Below are positions 1 to 11,406 of a DNA stretch of 64,000 nt, piece after piece. The DNA comes from Sarocladium kiliense (Eukaryota > Ascomycota > Sordariomycetes > Hypocreales > Sarocladiaceae): positions 4,464,001-4,528,000 of the forward strand of contig JAUZTG010000029.1 of NCBI GenBank assembly GCA_030734395.1. Direction: 5' to 3'. How positions within the stretch are numbered: the first letter of the stretch is position 1; every line of letters begins with the position of its first letter. Below the pieces are notes generated by a model. That model was not told the DNA's origin. It saw only the letters and a program-made list of their open reading frames with translations, and made no database searches. The position numbers and the translations under genes were made by a program.

Positions 1-135
1 TGGCAATCATAAAATCAGGAGCGGCCCCCGAGCAGAAAGAGAGTGTGTGGACGCCCGGTCATCTCTCTTTGTAAAGCAAATCCAACTCCTGACTTTTCTA
101 ACTCCAATCTTCTCACCCTACCTGTTCATCCGTGT

Positions 136-166
136 AAGCAAGAAAGCAAGCAAGCAAGCAACAAAG
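136..166. repeat. AAGC/CAAG microsatellite in the 5' leader
   Basis: A short run of AAGC-type tetranucleotides, some imperfect, ends 4 bases before the start codon at 171. It lies in the probable 5' untranslated leader of the rhodopsin-fold gene. No function is visible. Confidence 0.6.
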
Positions 167-170
167 CGCC

Positions 171-1415
171 ATGTCTGGTTCATCGACTCAGGGAAACCCA
201 AATCTACAACTCCAGGGCGCTGCTGGAGTCCTGGGTCGACCAGGTCTCACAGCCCTTACATGGACATGCTTTGCGTCGGCGACCTGTATGGTCGCTACTC
301 GTCTTGTTGTCCGTTGGCACCAAAACCGCAAATTCCTTATCGATGACTACTGGATTGTTCTGGCTCTCTTGTCCCTCCTGACGCTTTGCATTCTCCAAAC
401 CATACAGAATCCGGTCTTGTGGAGGGGAGCAGAATGGCTTGCTGGGACTCTTATCCCCCAGAGCGCCGAGGAACTGGTTTACACACAGACTGAGCTTGTG
501 CGTTGGACTCTTCCGATTGTTACGGTGTTCTGGACAGTTCTTTGGTCTGTGAAAGCAAGCTTCCTGGCGCTCTTCTACCGGCTTGTCAAGCCCAATGTCG
601 TTCTGCGCCGATGTTGGTATGCCATTGCCATCTTTGTCGGCCTGTCCTATGTTGGACTTGGCGTATCTACCCCGTTCGTTTGTGACCCTCCATCGGACTA
701 TTTCAGAGGCAAGTCTTTCCTGCCCAATCTTCAGGGATATCTGCCTAACCAGCATTGATCACAGGTGATTGCACAAGCAAGCGTGATCAATGGACTCAGA
801 TCTTTCTTGTTGGTTTCTCAACAGCGATAGACATCTTCACCGATCTCTTGATCATGTCGCTTCCGATCGCACTGTTGCCCTCGTTGCAGCTCAGCTTGAA
901 GAAAAAGATTGGCCTCGGTGTGTGTTTCTGCTTGGCTTTCCTCACCATCAGCTTCGCAGTAGTCCGCATGGTGCAGGTCACAAATGGTGACAATAACACT
1001 ATCGAGCTGATTGGCTGTAAGTCAACATGATTAGATCTTGCATTATGCCTGCTGATTTGACTCTTCAGATGCTGCATGGTCCATTGTCGAATGCACTGTC
1101 GCAGTCATCGTCGGCACGCTACCGCCGCTCAAGAGTCTCCTCTCCCGCCGAGGTAGTAAGAGCTCTGGCAGTGATCGTAAGCCGATCCGGACAATATTTG
1201 ACAGTAACGAAATCCGTCCTCAAAACAAACGTACGACTACCTCAGAGGCGTCTCGCTCGGCTGGTTCCGGGAAGGCTGTTGATCTCGAGAGCAACGATAT
1301 CGAGAATGAAGGCATCTACATTCAGAAGACATTCGATACTCGTGTAGACGCAAAGCGCGGTTTCCCTTCGGTCGATGATGAAGAAGCAGCTATCCTTCGA
1401 GAGATCAGCCGATAG
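171..1415 (+). CDS. SAT4/PTH11-like rhodopsin-fold integral membrane protein
   Basis: Three exons are deduced, 171-708, 765-1016 and 1069-1415, giving 378 residues. The protein has an extracellular N-terminus, about seven hydrophobic segments within residues 25-275, and a hydrophilic, Ser/Glu-rich cytoplasmic tail of about 100 residues. This is the layout of the fungal rhodopsin-domain family (Pfam Fung_rhodopsin, formerly DUF3328/SAT4-type annotations), which includes PTH11-like candidate receptors. Helix 2 starts with the family-like DDYW motif after an Arg/His-rich loop, and a CDPPSDYF loop is interrupted by intron 1. Intron 1 begins with GC (GCAAGT) rather than GT. The GC donor restores the frame without a gap and joins FRG to DCTSKRDQW. 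The ligand and role are unknown; members of this family are often taken for receptors without proof. It stands tail to tail with the P450 gene. The family call is firm and the function is not. Confidence 0.85.
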
Positions 1416-1932
1416 ACCTCCCGTGAGCAACTGCCTATGCACGGCCAGTTAAGATCGGTGATTCTGAAGGATTGGGGCGCTTCTGTGGATAGGCATAATG
1501 GGCTCGAGATAGGGTGGTTTTTGAAGAAATGCAGTCACCTAATAGCAATTTCCGTCACATGCCGTTACATGCAAACGCCTCGATTCTCCCCCTACCCAAC
1601 GCAAATGCTCACATTTACGTCTGGAGCCTAAGGAGCTTTGGAGCCTTCCATGATGATGAAGAGAATCACTGATGAAGGAACTGAGTGAGTTACATATAGT
1701 AGTTAAGCTGTAGTGTTTATGGACAGCGATCCATCATGCCTATGTGATGACCCCATTCTTGCTCAACCCAGCTTCAATCGCAACCTCTAGATGATCTGTA
1801 ACCCTATCCGTTATAATCCCAGTTTCGATGCACAAACATGAAACCGATGAATGACCTAATAATGCCGAATATGCGCTATTATTGCGAAGTTCCGTGGCCA
1901 TGATGATTGGCACATTCCGTCGACTTCCCTCT
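1416..1932. other. Intergenic, convergent 3' ends
   Basis: This stretch of 517 bases separates two convergent genes and should hold both 3' untranslated regions. It contains only short open frames without coding character. I see no RNA gene or repeat. Confidence 0.6.
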
Positions 1933-3654
1933 CTACCTCAACTCCTTCGTCCTCGCATCAGCCTCAGCAATCCACGCTCTCAAGACCTTCTCATTCCGCG
2001 GCTTCAGTCCGATCTTGAATGGTTTAGGGTCCGTCGTTAGCGAGGTGGGATTGATCGTGCATTCGATGGGGTCAATGATAGGAGCCTGTTTCGGATCCTT
2101 GCCTGGGAACATGTGAAATGCCGTAATCAGGCGGACGTAAGCCGTGAATAGTTCTCGATTGGCGAGGTGTGAGCCTGCACACATCCGAGAGCCTGCACCG
2201 TAGCCGTAGTGAGGCGTACCGGCCTCATTGTCGTTCAGGAAACGCTCAGGGATGAAACTAGCTGGGTCTTTGAAACGGTCTTCGTCGTAATCGGCCGCAT
2301 AAGCGTTCTGGGTCTTGTGTCAGAGACTTCACTCAGAGTGATTCAGTGATTTAGTATACCTACCATGAAGAAAGTGGTTCCTGCGGGGATGACAGCGTCC
2401 TTGTAAGGAATATCCTTGATGCTGGTGCGAGGGAGGCAGATCGGGATGACAGTCCAGAAGCGCAGAGTCTCCTTGACCAGAGCAGTAACGTATGGGACCT
2501 TCTCCTCGACGAGACACTTCTCCCAAGCATCCCCGTCCGGGTATACCTCATGAATCGCTGCGAGGGCTTTCTCCTGAACAGCTTGCCCCTCCTTGGTTGA
2601 GAGGTAAGCAAGTCCCATGATCAAGTTGCCCGGGACGGTGTCGAGGCCAGCGGACACCATGGTCAAGCAGATGGACTTGATTTCGGCTGCTCAAGGCATC
2701 AGCTTTAGTTCCATCTTGGTCAAATAGACTTTTCACACTTACCTTCATTCAACTTTGCCTCAGGATCCTTTAGGATATTTCCAGTGATACAAGGTTTGTC
2801 GGTACCATTGGCAATTCGGCTTTTGAGATCGTTGAGCAGGTCTGTGAGGTACTTGTCTCTTCTCCCTCGGTAGCTCTCAGCCTCTGAGTTCTGCTTGTTC
2901 CAAAGACGCAGCATAGGAACGTAATCTTGCCAGTTGTTACTGGTAGATCTGAAGTTGGAGATCTCGCGCTCAACGTGAGTAATCTCTTGAAGTAGCTCGC
3001 TCTTCACGTCACCATCAATTCTGAAGCCGTAGTTCAGGGTGAGAGAGGTGTTGAGAGCAAAACGTGCGAAGTAAGGAGTTGGGTCGATGTCATTTGTACC
3101 ATCTTTGCAGTCATCTAGGAGCTCTTGGATGCTGACAAGAGATTCGAGATCAAGGATTGGCATGTAGGATTGAACGGCGGGTCGGTTTAGGGCAGTCCCG
3201 GCAGCCTTCCGGCGACGCTTGCAGGACTCATCCCAGGGCGATGTGCCGATAGTGAAGCCTTGCGAAGAAGACACGACGGAGTGGAATGTATGAAACATGG
3301 GGCGAGAGATGAGGGCAGACTGGTGGGTGATCCAGAAATGGCGTACACTGTCGTATGAATTCGCGAAAATGACGCGCTGGAGGACGTCAGCTACTGAGCT
3401 CAGGAGATCAGTCGTAATTGAAAGGAACTCACCTTATTTCCAAGCCGAGTCTGGAACACTGGGCCATACTTCTTCACCCATCTTTGAGCTACACGAGCAT
3501 GATCTGTGCCAAGCTGGATCAGGTTGCCAAATATAGGCACACCTGGAATCTCAGGAAGATTCTTGATCTTGGGAACATCAGTTGCCGTGAGATACTTGAC
3601 GATAGCATAAAATACTAAGGCGTACGCCCCGTAGATGAGTTGGTGAGGAATCAT
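1933..3654 (-). CDS. Cytochrome P450, CYP504 family (phenylacetate/hydroxyphenylacetate hydroxylase type)
   Basis: Four exons (3654-3433, 3376-2743, 2686-2364, 2307-1933) encode 517 residues, the usual size for CYP504. An N-terminal membrane anchor covers about residues 5-25, followed by the Pro-rich hinge LPEIPGVPIFG. The I-helix shows SAGLDT near residues 298-303. The ExxR pair is Glu358/Arg361 (KETLR). The haem loop YGYGAGSRMCAG has its thiolate Cys at 436. In Aspergillus, CYP504A (PhacA) makes 2-hydroxyphenylacetate, and CYP504B (PhacB) hydroxylates 3-hydroxy- and 3,4-dihydroxyphenylacetate on the way to homogentisate. Lying head to head with hmgA fits that route closely. The sequence alone does not tell me whether this is the A or the B type, so I give no symbol. 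It should act at the ER membrane with a P450 reductase encoded elsewhere. The shared promoter at 3655-4453 suggests co-induction with hmgA. Confidence 0.88.
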
Positions 3655-4453
3655 CGCTGATGAAGGAATGGATGATGGAGAAGGTGCCCAGCGTAGGCGG
3701 CTCAAGCGATGCAAGCGGCACAAGGAGACGTCAAGTCGATAACGAGACTTGAGTCGAATGCAAAAGTATGATATAGATCTGAGGTGGAAGAAGCCATCAG
3801 TCCCAGCAACAGTAGCCAGCCTCTTTATTACTATGAATCGGTGCGGAAGCCGCCGAATGCTACCGGTGGAAACCCCGCCAACTTGCGATCGAAGCCGGCC
3901 AGGGAAATTGACTCCAACTCAAGCTATGCATGCTGGTGCTGCTCTTCAGGACGAGTACAGAAAGTTATTTCCAATACTGAGATCGTCATTGCCCAGCTAC
4001 AAGATGGTCACCACCTGCAGCATGCGGGGAGCGTCGTGGCCAATGCTTGCCACATTGGGGTCCAATTGTGCGGGGTTGAAGCCGATTCCGATTCCGATTC
4101 CGCGTGTAAGTGCGTCGTCGAAGACGAATTCCGATTCCACTATACGACACAAGTAGTCCGACATAATGATGACAGATACTTTTGAGTGCTTTGAGTTTCC
4201 ATGATGATGAACAATTGCGATCCTGAGCTCCAAACGAGAAGCTACGGGCGTGTGTTCTCGTTCTCGTTCCGGAAGCCTCAAGCTACTAGACCCGGTGCAA
4301 GCCGAGGAGCATTGCCAGAACACACCATCTGGTATTAGAGCCAAGAAATAGAACCAGATATACTTCACATGTACCTCTCCTTTGGTCGATTGAAGAGATC
4401 CGGGACATCCTGTGAGCAAGAAAGACTCAGCTAGCTGAAGCCTTGACGTCAGG
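3655..4453. promoter_or_regulatory. Divergent promoter between the P450 gene and hmgA
   Basis: This 799-base region separates the start codons of the P450 gene (minus) and hmgA (plus), so it should carry the promoters of both. It contains three tandem GATTCC hexamers at 4084-4101, a further copy at 4133-4138, and two copies of the octamer CGGAAGCC at 3844-3851 and 4270-4277. CGG-containing words are the usual targets of Zn2Cys6 proteins, and such a regulator is encoded 2 kb away. That link is inference. No coding sequence is supported here. Confidence 0.6.
4084..4101. repeat. Three tandem GATTCC hexamers
   Basis: An exact threefold hexamer lies in the P450/hmgA divergent promoter, with a fourth copy at 4133. 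It could be a chance microsatellite or a clustered protein-binding site. Confidence 0.7.
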
Positions 4454-5861
4454 ATGCCTGTCACCAACTTTACGATCCCTGAGAAGTACACTTATCAGAA
4501 TGGTTTCGGGTCTTACCATGAGTTAGTTACAATCCCTTCAGTTACAATAACAGATCACAGAGACTGACGAAGGTTATAGGACTGAAGCTGTCTCTGGAGC
4601 ACTGCCTGTAGGCCAGAACTCGCCGCAAAAGGCGCCGCTTGGACTGTACACCGAGAAGTTCTCAGGCACAGCATTCACAGCGCCTCGCCACACAAACCTG
4701 CAGTCGTGGCTCTATCGCATTTTACCAGCTGCAGCTCATGAGCCCTTTGAACAGACACCATCGCAAGTGTCGGGTCACTCCCAACATGGCATACCCCAGT
4801 TCCAACAGATTCCCAATCAGCTTCGTTGGGACCCGTTCGACATCCCGGAGGGGCGTTGCTTTCTAGATGGCTTGCGATTGCTGGGAGGTGCAGGCGACGC
4901 GACAGTCAAGAGTGGCCTTGCTATCTATGTATACGGCGCCGATGTGAACATGAACCCCAAGAAAGCCTTTTATTCTGCCGATGGTGACTTCCTCATCGTG
5001 GCGCAACAGGGGGCGCTCGATATTCGTACAGAGCTCGGCAGGCTGCTGGTGCGGCCCAATGAGATTGTCGTGATCCCTCGTGGCATCAGGTATAGAGTCG
5101 ACCTGGTCGATGGGGAGCCGATTCGAGGGTACATCTTGGAGCTCTATGAAGGTCATTTCCAGCTTCCTGAGCTGGGACCCATCGGATCAAACTGTCTGGC
5201 CAACGCAAGAGACTTCCAAGCGCCTGTAGCAGACTACGATGATGACGAGTCGAACTGGACTATTACAGCAAAGTTTGCCGGACAGCTCTTCAACGCTGCG
5301 CAAGACCACAGCCCCTTCGATGTGGTAGCGTGGCATGGCAATTTCTATCCCTACAAATATGATCTCGGTCGGTTTAATACCATTGGCAGCATTAGTTACG
5401 ACCACCCGGATCCCTCCATCTTCACCGTTCTGACGGCACCTTCTCCAGTAACGGGGACGGCCATCGCTGACTTTGTCATCTTTCCTCCAAGGTGGCTTGT
5501 TGCAGAGGGTACTTTCCGTCCGCCATGGTATCACCGGAACACCATGTCAGAGTTCATGGGCCTCATAACAGGTGATTACGATGCAAAAGCCGGTGGCAAG
5601 GGTGGCTTCCAACCTGGAGGCGCTTCTTTACATAATGTCATGGGCGCTCACGGCCCAGATGCGCAAACCTTCGGCAAAGCATCCAGCGCTGAACTAGCGC
5701 CGCAGAAGGTCGGCGATGGCAGCATGGCCTTCATGTTTGAGAGCTCCCTGATGTTGGGGGTGACGGAGTGGTCAAAGACGACATGTCAGAAGGTCCAGGA
5801 GCTGTATAATGAACATAGTTGGGGCTCTCTGAAGAGGCAATTCAAGGCTCCCAAGAAGTGA
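4454..5861 (+). CDS. hmgA: Homogentisate 1,2-dioxygenase
   Basis: Two exons (4454-4521 and 4580-5861) give 449 residues; the Aspergillus nidulans enzyme has 448. The first exon encodes MPVTNFTIPEKYTYQNGF, the expected N-terminus, which sets the start at 4454. The enzyme opens the ring of homogentisate to 4-maleylacetoacetate in the cytosol using Fe(II) and O2. The iron ligands known from the human enzyme (His335, Glu341, His371) correspond to His341 and Glu347 in PWYHRNTMSEF and His374 in GASLHNVM, all present. Other hallmark stretches are FYSADGDFLIVAQ, RPNEIVVIPRG and PFDVVAWHGN. Its neighbours are the divergent CYP504 gene and the downstream regulator. Loss of this enzyme in fungi leads to homogentisate build-up and pyomelanin. 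Nothing appears broken. Confidence 0.97.
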
Positions 5862-6342
5862 ACCTTTGGCAAGGAGTAGTTTGCCACCCGGCGTGTATTT
5901 GCAGAGCTTCAGGAGAAGCTATTATCTGGTTTCAGTTCTACACGTTATCGTCAAGACAAAGATGGTTGGAAGAACGTTCTCATCTGGATGGATTGAATAA
6001 GAATTGACAGGAATTTTAGATAACCGATGCGTTCAGTAGCCCGTCAGATGGCCCAATTCCAAGTCTCGAAATACGTTGACACGTGAAATCAAGCATTGTA
6101 AAGTATCAGAGTACCGTTGGTTGGCCCGTTGGGGTACATGCAGAGAGAGCGCGGGGTCAGGTGCGAGGCCCGAACTCGGGCTAGCTGAAGCTTGGAGGAG
6201 GCGATGTCCCAATCCCGCTATCTTATCCACTCACCCATGCATTGCTCACTGAACCTTCATCCTCGGTCATTGTCTTCCTCTGGTCTTGGGATGCTCGCAT
6301 TATCTGACCGTCATTACCTTCAATCCATGCCATATCGCCTCG
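5862..6342. other. Intergenic between hmgA and the regulator gene
   Basis: These 481 bases hold the hmgA 3' end and the promoter of the Zn2Cys6 gene. Only short open frames occur, and I see no repeat or RNA gene. Confidence 0.5.
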
Positions 6343-8824
6343 ATGCAGGACTCTGATTCGACCACTACACGCAAACGTCGATTTCGCTACACCTATGTTG
6401 CATGGTATGCCGAACCGTCCCTGTCCCCGTCCAATAGCTTTTCCATTCTCTTGGTTCACTACTGACCAAGGTTATAGCGAAAAGTGCAAAGCGAGAAAGA
6501 GCAAATGCAGTGGCGGACAGCCCTGTGGCCGCTGCCGCGATGCCAATTTGACGTGCTTCTACTCGAGGACGACGCGATTCCGTGCCCCTCGACGATCATC
6601 GTGAGTCTCACGAACCCAATCGTGTCCCGAAGTCTCATGGTCACCTCGTTCAATACTGATACTAATCTACTGTAGGGCAGCGACAGGGAGGCAGCCCACG
6701 TCAAGCGCGACCGACCATCAACTCGGCCTAGCCAGCGACGTACCCGAAGCCGATTCGAACACAACCCAGCCGCAACCCACGGGGCCAACAGCCTCATCAC
6801 CAGTGTCGGCCTCATCTCGCCATGACAGCTTTGAGCATTGTCTCCGCCTAGCCGAGAGTCGCTTCGCGGCGAACGGTATGGAACCTGGCACAGAAGCTAG
6901 CCCAGACTTTAGCCCAGGACGGCGAACAGCCAAGTTCGGCAGTGAGCAGATGCGACAGGCGGTGGCTCATCGAACAACCTCCGGTTCTGGAAGTGTGCTG
7001 GATGTCTTTGACGTCGACTCTTGGGTGCAAATCCTGCAGACATACGAAGAGGAGATCGGCCTCCAATATCCTTGCATCGATATTCGACATGTGGTTGGAA
7101 AGATCTGCCAAGCTAAAGCCCCTGCCACTCAGCCCAGAACGGCGACTACAAATATTGGAGACAGGAATCTTGAAGACATGGCACTGGTTCTTCTGGCTAT
7201 CATATCGGCCTTCGTAGACCTAGAAGCCTCTGATGTTGCGATGCCCCACGTCGAGGAGATCTGCGGCACGATCATGATGAGAACTCACTTGGACAACGTC
7301 CAACTCGAGGACCTGAGACTACTGATATTGACTGTAAGGCCACAATGCTCCTCGTGAGTGCGTCGCTGACATGGCACAGTGCATGTTCTTCTTCTTGAGT
7401 GATCGTGAGAAACAAGCATGGCGAATCACAGGGGTTGCCATGCGGCTTCTTCAAGAGATCACTAGTGAATCAGATCAAACTACTCAAGGTGTTTTAATTC
7501 CCGATGGCGTATTTTGGACAGTATACACATTGGATCGAAGATGGAGCTTTGGGACTGGACTACCCTTCGCGGTCCAGGATGTGGATATTGTCCGACCACC
7601 TCCTGCGTCTGTAAGCAAACCTACCTCTCATCCATCGAGCTGAAACTGATAAGAGACCAGAACAATGGAGATCTTTCATCAGCTTATCTGTCTCAGATGG
7701 TTCTCTTCTGCGGAATTGCCGCGGAGGTACGAGCTCTGTTTCTCAACAACCCTGCTACTTGTCGTTCAACATTGGACGCGGCTCGTGACCTTGTTCACTT
7801 CAGGATTGTCCAATGGCAACAAAATATCCCTGAAAGACTTCAGTTCCGAGGCATTCAGGACAGATTTGACCATACCAAAGAAAAGCGCGGCGACTACAAG
7901 CTGCGACTGATGCTTTACCTGCGGGCAAATCTAATGCGAACGATCATCCTCCGCAAGTCAGCAACACGCTTTGGTCTCAGCCAGCTGGATGACACAAGCG
8001 CGCAGAACATGGCCCAAATTGCTCACGATACAATCCGCGTATTAAGCCTCCTGGTTCAGGACACCGATATTTACCATGCTCAGCACAAGACGTTCAATCA
8101 CTTCCTCGAAACAGCGCTGTCTGCGCTGTTACTTGTCATGTGCAGCGGAAATGACAGCAATGGCCACGGGCCTGGTGCTGGCATAAGCCTCGGGCCTGCG
8201 AAAACCACCTCATATCTCAGAAGTATTGTGGAAGCTACAGAGTTGGTGCAGAAGCTCGCAACCTGCTCGCCGATCACACGGAGGCTGAGGGACAAACTGC
8301 AGGGGATCCAGAAGTTCATTGACGCCATGATGGTACCAAATTCGCGATCGGAGGGGATTCAGCCAGATCTCAACCGAACGACACGTTCCGCCATTTATTG
8401 GGACCTTCCCAGTTCGACAAGTGGCACAGCCACAGTGTCAAGTGATGAACATTTGACTGGACAGAAGGACTCAGATGCAGCGGCACTGATGAACCTGTCC
8501 CGAGACAAACCTGTATCGGGGTCGGCAGTGGCTGACCTGGGTACTCAGGCGGCTCCTGGCCAATACGCTGCAGTGAACAACATGTATTCACCAGCAGTCA
8601 TCAATGGAGCCAGTTACAGTCGCAACGATGAACGACCTCATCCCACCATGATGAACTATAGCCCGTACATGGCAATTCCAGGTTCGACCGCGGCCAGAAG
8701 TACCAGCATACCAAGCTTCATGTTCTCAACGGAAGCCATGGAAAGTGCCCTTGCGGATGTTGGGGTTGATGCGTTTGCAGACCTAAACGGAATCATGATG
8801 GATTACGATAACCTTTTGTTTTGA
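6343..8824 (+). CDS. Zn2Cys6 transcription factor, probable regulator of the homogentisate cluster (HmgR-like)
   Basis: Five exons (6343-6404, 6478-6600, 6676-7333, 7380-7610, 7661-8824) give 745 residues. The binuclear zinc cluster is Cys21, 24, 31, 37, 40 and 47 with the typical KARKSKC basic helix. Its first Cys codon is split by intron 1, so the motif appears only after splicing. The middle of the protein (about residues 170-540) matches the fungal-specific regulatory region, including FFLSDREKQAWRITGVAMRL. The C-terminal 150 residues are Ser/Ala/Asn-rich and end in an acidic, hydrophobic stretch (MMDYDNLLF) that could activate transcription. In A. fumigatus the tyrosine/homogentisate cluster is controlled by the Zn2Cys6 protein HmgR, encoded in the cluster. 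Position makes this gene the likely counterpart, but orthology was not tested. Its inducer could be an aromatic acid of the pathway. Confidence 0.85.
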
Positions 8825-9602
8825 GCGGCAAGCGTTTATTATTCTGTTATATCAACGAAGAACGGGTGGGCAGATTGCGAGGGTTTGGCCCTTGTAAGAA
8901 AGAGATTTGTGACGAAGGAATCAAGGCTTGGGCTTCGAGACTTTACGAGTGAATGGAGGCCTCAACCCACTGCTCGAAGCATCGAGCATAGCAAAAGCTT
9001 ACCGGACCACGCAATTGTTGCTTACGTGACTTGCAAGTCGCAATCGACTTCTTGCCATGGCGCAACAAGCGGCCGCAGACATTCATCGTCTTGGCTGTTC
9101 CACCGCGATGCAATCCTTTCTTAGTCCATTGATGATGTGTGTTCGTTCCTTAGGATGGTTTTGGCGAGTCTGGAACCTCAATTGCGAATTCCCTGAGCCG
9201 CTACTGGGGAACTAACAGATACCTTATTGGCGGACTGCCTGGGTGATACATCCCGACGAGATGCCACGGGCGGAATCCCCAGACTCTACCCCTGTTACCC
9301 CAGGATTTGATTCCGACAAAGCCAAGACAGCCAATGCTGAGCCATGAATGAGCAATCCTTGGGGGTCGCGCTTCATTCAACGCGGGGATCTCACTTTACC
9401 CAGTTTGGTATCGTCCCCTTTGGTATCCTGAGGTATGGTTCGCTTTGAGATGATTGCCTAGGCGAGATGCTCAACAGTTTAAGTGAACCCTTCTTCCCAG
9501 GTCCTCGACTCCAGGAAGCCTGTTATCAGATGCCTCCAAGCCTCCTAAACCTAATAATCTGTTGTATCGCAACACTGTGGTGAGACAGCATTAGAATTAA
9601 AA
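8825..9602. other. Intergenic upstream of the MFS transporter
   Basis: These 778 bases separate the regulator gene from the transporter. Short open frames only; no RNA gene or transposon is visible. It should include the transporter promoter. Confidence 0.5.
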
Positions 9603-11406
9603 ATGTCTGGCACTACCAGCGCGCAGCCAACTGCTGCTGCCTCACGATCCAAGTCGTTTGAGAAGGCCTCCTGCGATGAGAAGCGCGCCGAAACAATCGA
9701 GGTAGGTCTAAGCAATTGCTGGAATCTTCAAAGAGGATCCTGACAACCTCTGTTCCGCGCAATCAGACACTCCTTGAGCTTACGCTATGTGCACTATAGT
9801 GGCTAATACATTCTAATATAGTTTGTTGAATATGGCCCTGCAGAAGTCAGTCGCGTGCTGAAAAGAGTTGACTGGCGTCTTCTCCCTCCCCTGACGCTTC
9901 TATATATCCTTGCCTTCATTGACCGGTCCAATATTGGAAATGCAAAGATCGCTGGGATGAACGAGGAACTCGGCCTCACGGGAGCACAGTACAATATGGC
10001 TCTAACTGTTTTCTTCTTTCCATATGCCTTCTTCGAAATTCCCAGCAACATCATATTGAAGACAATGCGACCTTCACTGTGGATCGGTATCCTAGTTGTT
10101 GCTTGGGGCACGGTAAGATTGCTTCTTCAATGACGACCCGGAAATCCCGTAACTTACTGTTTCCAGGTCATGACACTTCAGGGCATTGTTAAGAATTATC
10201 ACCACTTGCTCATCACCCGTATTCTCCTGGGTGCCACAGAGGCAGGCTTCTTCCCAGCTGCGACCTACCTTCTGACAACCTGGTACTGTCGATGGGAGCT
10301 TCAGACAAGAATGGCCATATTCTTCTCTGCTGCCTCGCTTTCGGGTGGCTTCTCGGGGCTGTTAGCCTTTGGCCTGCAGCATATGGAAGGGGTTGGAGGC
10401 CTTGCTGGCTGGCGTTGGATTTTTATAATGGAAGGAATCGTCACTGTCGTTGTCGGTTTCGGCGTCCCTTGGATGCTACCTGACTCTCCAAATCATGCTG
10501 GTTTCTTGACCCCGGAAGAGAAGGCAATCATCACTGTTCGCCTATCACGAGAGCTAGGAGAAGATACTGTCGGTGAACACAAGGAGAAGTTCAAGTGGAA
10601 GTATTTGTGGGCGGCTTTGATGGACTGGAAGATCTATCTGGCTATCGTCATCTATTGGGGCAATGCGTAAGAACAACCTCCCACTTGAGTGAACATTACC
10701 AAACACTGACTCAATGAACTGCAGTATAAGTATCTATGGCTTCAGCTTCGCGGCGCCAACCATTATCAAACAGCTTGGCTACACTTCCGCCGAAGCTCAA
10801 CTGATGACAATCCCCATCTACGTTGTGGGCGCGCTATCAACCGTCATCTTCGCTCGGCTGGCCGACAAGCAGCAAAAGCGATGGCTGTTCATTGTCATCC
10901 CATTCAGTATCGCTCTTGTGGGGTTCATCGGGGTTCTGGCAATCCCACATCCCCGACTACCTGGCCTAACATATGCGTTTCTCTTCCTCATCACCGGTGG
11001 ACTCTACCCCTCGCTCATCGGCTGCGTCTCATGGGTCGGGAACAATCTTGCCCCGTCTTTCAAACGCGCCATTGGGCTAGCGCTGTTGATGACTGTCGGT
11101 GGTTTGGGTGGCGCTGTCGGATCTAATATTTTCTTGCAAGAACAGGCTCCGAACTATTGGGTCGGATACGGCGTTTGCGCCTTCATCGTAGCTGCATCTA
11201 TTGTCTCAGCACTTATCCTGCAGTGGGCTACTAAGTGCATCAACAGGAAGCGGGATCTAGTTCCTGAGGAGCAGGTCAGAGCTCAGTATACTGAAGGTCA
11301 GTACTGCGCATGATGACGGCAGGCACTACAGCACTTGCTAACACGCGTGGTAGATGAGCTTAAGGACATGGGAGACCAGTCCCCACTGTTCAGGTATGTT
11401 TCGTGA
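9603..11406 (+). CDS. MFS transporter, anion:cation symporter (Dal5/allantoate-permease-like) family
   Basis: Five exons (9603-9701, 9822-10112, 10167-10666, 10725-11296, 11354-11406) encode 504 residues with about twelve membrane helices. Helix 1 carries LLYILAFIDRSNIGNAKIAGM, the signature of the ACS/Dal5 branch, whose members carry organic anions such as allantoate, nicotinate and aromatic carboxylates. The last exon is only 53 bases. It is needed because the family ends in a motif of the form DELxxMGDxSPLFRY, which appears here as DELKDMGDQSPLFRY only after splicing; without it the frame stops at 11313. The gene sits between the Zn2Cys6 regulator and fahA. It is therefore a good candidate for uptake of phenylacetate, a hydroxyphenylacetate or homogentisate across the plasma membrane. 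The substrate is inference from position; the family is clear. Confidence 0.9.

Noticed and set aside
204..755. 183-codon minus-strand frame opposite the rhodopsin-fold gene
   Set aside because: Antisense to a clearly recognised gene; no family resemblance of its own.
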